Part shown: positions 13,406-17,069 of the stretch, in pieces | Layout: the number at the start of each line of letters is the position of its first letter | Position numbering within the stretch: position 1 is the stretch's first letter | Source of the DNA: JBAXLO01 sp037134755 | GTDB taxonomy: Bacteria > Bacteroidota > Bacteroidia > Bacteroidales > JACABE01 | Direction: 5' to 3' | Assembly: GCA_037134755.1 (NCBI GenBank) | Contig: JBAXLO010000086.1 | Location: 1 to 17,069 of the forward strand | DNA length: 17,069 bases | Notes under the pieces: generated by a model | Databases searched by the model: none | What the model was told of the DNA's origin: nothing | What the model saw: the letters and a program-made list of their open reading frames with translations, nothing else | Made by a program: the position numbers and the translations under genes

Positions 13406-14560
13406 ATGAAAAAGATTTACGTATTAATTATTGTATTCTTATTAATGAATATTGCAAAGGCACAATGGGTACTAACAAGCCTAGATAGTAGTTATATACG
13501 TGCATTAGCCATTAAAGGTGACACAATTTTTGCAGGAATTAATGGAGGAGGCGTATTTTTATCTACTAATAATGGTACGAGTTGGACTGCTGTGAATAAT
13601 GGGTTAACTAATTTAAATATTTATTCATTAGCAATATGCGGAACAAATATCTTTGCTGGAACTGCAGGTGGTGGAGTATTTTTATCCACTAATAATGGTA
13701 CGAGTTGGACACCTTTGAATAACGGGTTGACAAATTTGTATATTTATCCATTTGCAGTAAGTGGAACAAATCTTTTTGCAGGAAGTACGAATGAAGTATT
13801 CATATCCCCAAATAATGGTGCGAACTGGTATGCTGATGGATTAACAGGTAAAGTAGTGCAAACATTAGCAGTAGTCGATTCAAATCTTTTTGCAGGTACT
13901 TGGGGAAGTGGAGTGTTTTTATCCACTAATAACGGCACTAGTTGGACTGCTGTGAATACTGGTTTAACTAATACACAAGTCGGTGCATTTGCTACTAGTG
14001 GCAACAATATTTTTGTAGGAACTAATGGAGGAGGCGTATTTTTATCTACTAATAATGGTACGAGTTGGACTGCTAAGAATAATGGGTTAACAGATTTGTA
14101 TATTTATTCATTCGCAATAAGTGGCAGCAATATTTTTGTAGGAACTAATGGAAGTGGAATGTTTTTATCCACCAATAATGGTGACAATTGGACTGCTGTG
14201 AATAATGGGTTAACAGATATGTTTATGTTTTCGTTAGCAATAAGCGAAACAAATATCTATGCAGGAGGAGTGATAAGTGGAGTATGGAGAAGATCAATTT
14301 CAGATATCTTAGGGATAACAGAAAACAATTTAATTAACATTTCTATTTACCCCAACCCCACTAAAGACAATCTAACAATAGAAACCAATTCTACCAAAGA
14401 ACAAAAACTAGAGATACTTAACCTTATCGGGCAAACCGTATATACTTCTGCAATAACAAAAAAAGCAGTCGTAAAGACAGGAGCATTTGCAGGTGGAGTA
14501 TATTTTATTAAGCTATCAACAGATAAAGAAACTGTAGTAAAGAAGTTTGTAAAGGAATAG
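13406..14560 (+). CDS. T9SS-secreted 7-repeat beta-propeller protein
   Basis: This 384-residue paralogue of the preceding gene starts 63 bp after it. The signal peptide covers residues 1-19 (MKKIYVLIIVFLL...AKA). Seven repeats follow, each with an FAG/FVG-type strand and mostly VFLSTNNG-type Asp-box loops. The third repeat is the most diverged (EVFISPNNGANW). Seven repeats predict a single seven-bladed propeller, half the size of the upstream protein. The T9SS sorting domain occupies about 312-384 and ends KKFVKE. No separate promoter is visible in the AT-rich gap, so co-transcription is likely. The ligand is unknown. Confidence 0.92.
   Translation: MKKIYVLIIVFLLMNIAKAQWVLTSLDSSYIRALAIKGDTIFAGINGGGVFLSTNNGTSWTAVNNGLTNLNIYSLAICGTNIFAGTAGGGVFLSTNNGTSWTPLNNGLTNLYIYPFAVSGTNLFAGSTNEVFISPNNGANWYADGLTGKVVQTLAVVDSNLFAGTWGSGVFLSTNNGTSWTAVNTGLTNTQVGAFATSGNNIFVGTNGGGVFLSTNNGTSWTAKNNGLTDLYIYSFAISGSNIFVGTNGSGMFLSTNNGDNWTAVNNGLTDMFMFSLAISETNIYAGGVISGVWRRSISDILGITENNLINISIYPNPTKDNLTIETNSTKEQKLEILNLIGQTVYTSAITKKAVVKTGAFAGGVYFIKLSTDKETVVKKFVKE
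14402..14523 (+). repeat. Sorting-domain segment identical to 13184-13305
   Basis: Second copy of the 122-bp identical block. Just upstream, 14348-14402 is also identical over 55 bp to 17015-17069 at the window end, which links the sorting domains of the second and third genes. Confidence 0.9.
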
Positions 14561-14633
14561 CGCTTCGACTCCGCTCAGCGACCGTTCTCGGTCACCGAGC
14601 GGTGTTATGCGATCACCGAGCGGAGTCGAGGTG
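14561..14633. repeat. REP-like palindromic element, copy 2
   Basis: The element begins directly after the propeller stop codon. Outer arms tcgactccgctc (14565-14576) and gagcggagtcga (14618-14629) form a perfect 12-bp inverted repeat. Inside are gaccg-ttct-cggtc (14580-14593) and two direct copies of tcaccgagcgg (14592 and 14613). It is far more GC-rich than its surroundings. Its 14611-14633 segment matches the minus strand of 2205-2227 at 19 of 23 bases, so both belong to one dispersed family. It may also protect or end the upstream mRNA. Confidence 0.8.
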
Positions 14634-14686
14634 AGAAATTAAAAACAAGAGTAACAAAATTTATTAAACAATAAATAATCATCACT

Positions 14687-17069
14687 ATGAAAAAGATTTA
14701 CGTATTAATTTTAGCAACAGTATTTATCATTAATGTATTAAATGTTAAAACTGCAAACGCACAAGTATTAAATGAAGGTTTTGAAGGCACTACCTTTCCT
14801 CCAATTGGTTGGACAAAGACCATTACAAATCCTACTCCAACTTACCAATGGAAGCAATCAACAACCATTGGATATTCAAGTACTAAGTCGGCAATGGTTG
14901 AATATGATCCTAATTTTGCATCACAAAATGAATGGTTTATTTCACCAACATTAAACCTAACATCTTTAACAAATGCTTCACTAAACTTTAGGTGGAGAAT
15001 GTCATACTATTGGGGTGTAAACCCATATAATAATTATGATTTTAAAGTCAACGTAAGTACAGATGGTGGGGCTACATGGGCAATAATATGGACTGAAGAC
15101 AGTGTAGGTGTATTTGCTTCCAATATCTTTAATCAAACAATTATTAGTTTAACTGCTTATGCAAATTCTACAAATTTTAAAGTTGCTTTCCAATATAAAG
15201 GTTCTGATGGAGCTGCTTTATATTTAGACAATGTTGTCATAGAAAATCTACCTAATAATCGTATTGAATTTAATGAAATAGAGGAAGGTTTTGCTGCTTT
15301 AACACCATGTGCTTATAGTGGTTATACTCAAATACCTTCCGGACAAACTTATACTGTTGATTTTTTGGCAGATATTATTAATACAGGTGCATTAGCTCAA
15401 ACTAATGTAAAACTAATAAGTAGAGAATTAACTACAGGAGTTTCAAAATTTTGTCCTGCCTCAATACTTTATATGTATCCATTTGAGCATGATACTCTGG
15501 AGATTGATAGTATTAATACGATAGGTGGATCGGTTGGTACCTATAAATACACTTTAGATGCTGTAAGCGATTCAATACCATCAAACTTATATAAAGACAC
15601 TATAATAGTAACAGTAAATAATAATATAAATGGCATGTACTCGAGAGATAATAATTACTATGATGGCTCATATTTATGGAATGGGATGGCAATAGCAAGT
15701 GTTAATGCTTTTCAAATGGCAAACTTAGTTGAAGTATCAACTGCTACTCCTATTTTTGCAAAATCAATCAGTGTTGTTTTAGCTAATGGAACATCTTTAA
15801 ATGCACCAATAAAAGCAATTTTGTACAGAGGCTGGGGACAAACAAAAACTGTAATTGCAGAATCGGATTATCATTTTGTGATGTCAAATGAAATAGCAAC
15901 ATCAATAGGTAGCAATCCACCTTCAATAGAATTGTTGTTTACAGATTACTCTGCATCAGCCTTGGAAAAAGATTCAGCATACTTCGTGACTTTACAAGCA
16001 TTTGGAGGTGCTGATACAGTTAAAGTGGCAGTAGGCACCAATAAAACTCCACAACCGGATTATACTATATATATATATGATATTGATAATACCTGGTATT
16101 ATTTTCCTAAGGGAACAGCGCCTCCAATGATAAGATTAAATACAACATCGGTTTCTACATTACCTTATCCTGCAGGTACTATTACAGGCTTAACTACAGT
16201 ATGTCAGGGGCAGGCAAATGTTACATATACAGTTCCTCCAATAACAAATGCTTCAACTTATCTCTGGACTCTTCCCAATGGAGCAAGCGGTACAAGTACA
16301 ACAAATAGTATAACAGTAAGCTATGGAACAGCTGCAATTACAAGTTTAATATATGTAAAAGGGTATAATTCATCAGGCTATGGAGCTTCATCTGTTATAA
16401 TTATTACCGTAAACGCATTACTTACAAATCCGGGTACAATTTCGGGTAATACTAATGTAATTCCTGGTCAGCAAAATGTTATTTATACTGTGCCTTCGGT
16501 AGCAAATGCAATTTCTTATGTATGGACTTTACCTAATGGTGCAAGTGGTACAGATACTACTAATAATATTGTAGTTAATTATAGTACTTCAGCAGTTACG
16601 GGATATATAACAGTTTATGCAGTAAATTCATGTGGTAATAGTGCTTCTTCATCAGTTTTGGTTACAGTAAATTCGGTAGTGCCTAATTGTTCGGCTCAAT
16701 TTGCTATGGTAGCTGATACAGCTGTACTTCATCATTACTATGTTGAAAACAATGCATCGGGAGTGCCTCCTTTGAAATATGTATGGAGTTGGGGCGATGG
16801 TAGTTCTGATACTGTTGCTTATCCAAATCATACTTTCAGTACATCTGGATATTATGCCATTTGTCTTACTATTACAGATTCAACAGGATGCACAAATACG
16901 TATTGTGATTCTACATTATTGCAAAAATCATCAGACTACGTAATATCTGTAAGTGTTATTCCTCATGGAACTTTAGGGATAAATACTAATGAATTATCTA
17001 ATCAAATAAAGGTCTACCCCAACCCCACTAAAGACAATCTAACAATAGAAACCAATTCTACCAAAGAAC
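14687..17069 (+). CDS. T9SS-secreted choice-of-anchor J / PKD-domain protein (3' end beyond window)
   Basis: One frame stays open from the ATG at 14687 to the window end, giving 794 residues so far. The signal peptide is residues 1-25 (MKKIYVLILATVFI...TANA). A choice-of-anchor J (MAM-like) domain follows at about 26-185, starting LNEGFEGTTFPPIGW and ending GAALYLDNVVIENL. Next is a region of about 300 residues I cannot assign, then two PKD-like repeats near 494 and 580, both with a W-T-LPNGASGT core. A PKD domain near 667-745 has WGDGSSDT and TFSTSGYYAI. The type A T9SS sorting domain starts near 774 (IKVYPNPTKDNL) and is cut by the edge. It is likely a large cell-surface or secreted protein; several such families are adhesins or enzymes, but no catalytic motif is visible. 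Confidence 0.88.
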   Translation, partial: MKKIYVLILATVFIINVLNVKTANAQVLNEGFEGTTFPPIGWTKTITNPTPTYQWKQSTTIGYSSTKSAMVEYDPNFASQNEWFISPTLNLTSLTNASLNFRWRMSYYWGVNPYNNYDFKVNVSTDGGATWAIIWTEDSVGVFASNIFNQTIISLTAYANSTNFKVAFQYKGSDGAALYLDNVVIENLPNNRIEFNEIEEGFAALTPCAYSGYTQIPSGQTYTVDFLADIINTGALAQTNVKLISRELTTGVSKFCPASILYMYPFEHDTLEIDSINTIGGSVGTYKYTLDAVSDSIPSNLYKDTIIVTVNNNINGMYSRDNNYYDGSYLWNGMAIASVNAFQMANLVEVSTATPIFAKSISVVLANGTSLNAPIKAILYRGWGQTKTVIAESDYHFVMSNEIATSIGSNPPSIELLFTDYSASALEKDSAYFVTLQAFGGADTVKVAVGTNKTPQPDYTIYIYDIDNTWYYFPKGTAPPMIRLNTTSVSTLPYPAGTITGLTTVCQGQANVTYTVPPITNASTYLWTLPNGASGTSTTNSITVSYGTAAITSLIYVKGYNSSGYGASSVIIITVNALLTNPGTISGNTNVIPGQQNVIYTVPSVANAISYVWTLPNGASGTDTTNNIVVNYSTSAVTGYITVYAVNSCGNSASSSVLVTVNSVVPNCSAQFAMVADTAVLHHYYVENNASGVPPLKYVWSWGDGSSDTVAYPNHTFSTSGYYAICLTITDSTGCTNTYCDSTLLQKSSDYVISVSVIPHGTLGINTNELSNQIKVYPNPTKDNLTIETNSTKE

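Noticed and set aside
14772..14954. Separate small plus-strand gene
   Set aside because: It is an out-of-frame shadow inside the large choice-of-anchor-J/PKD gene, whose own frame is open from 14687 to the window end.

Overview
The window looks like chromosomal DNA of an AT-rich member of the phylum Bacteroidota. Three secreted proteins carry, or begin, a type IX secretion (T9SS) C-terminal sorting domain. Several promoters have the Bacteroidota -7 element TAnnTTTG, two of them with a TTTG -33 element about 20 bp upstream. All but one of the start codons lack a clear Shine-Dalgarno sequence. No rRNA, tRNA, CRISPR array or transposase gene was seen.

Layout. (1) Positions 1-541 hold no convincing gene: eight degenerate, ungapped 21-bp repeats, a GC-richer stretch of about 115 bp with terminal inverted repeats, then very AT-rich DNA with a -7 box. 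(2) Positions 542-2179 are a probable three-gene unit: small membrane protein, VOC/glyoxalase-fold protein, and an SDR oxidoreductase with His in place of the catalytic Tyr. (3) Positions 2379-6577 are a chaperone/export cluster. A promoter followed by a nested inverted repeat precedes grpE, dnaJ, an ABC ATPase and its ABC-2/NatB-type permease, which are separated by only 20, 13 and 3 bp. (4) Positions 6678-7841 encode a sigma-54-type response regulator with no DNA-binding domain, closed by a strong terminator. (5) Positions 8124-9492 are a self-contained unit of promoter, Rh-type ammonium channel gene and a perfect 18-bp-stem terminator. (6) On the minus strand, 11050 down to about 9627 is an apparent two-gene unit: a promoter, an ORF built on thirteen 21-bp (heptapeptide) repeats, and a helical plus FN3-like protein, ending at a long inverted repeat. 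(7) Positions 11172-17069 hold three tandem genes for T9SS-secreted proteins: a 14-repeat propeller protein, a 7-repeat propeller protein, and a large choice-of-anchor-J/PKD protein cut by the window end.

The three secreted-protein genes share nearly identical DNA at both ends, covering the start/signal-peptide region and the sorting domain, while their middles differ. This fits modular exchange or gene conversion. Dispersed palindromic elements sit at or just after stop codons, and simple tandem repeats lie upstream of two promoters.

The least explained parts are the 21-bp repeat ORF with its partner gene and promoter, the similar 21-bp array at the left edge, and the nested inverted repeat between the grpE promoter and its start codon.
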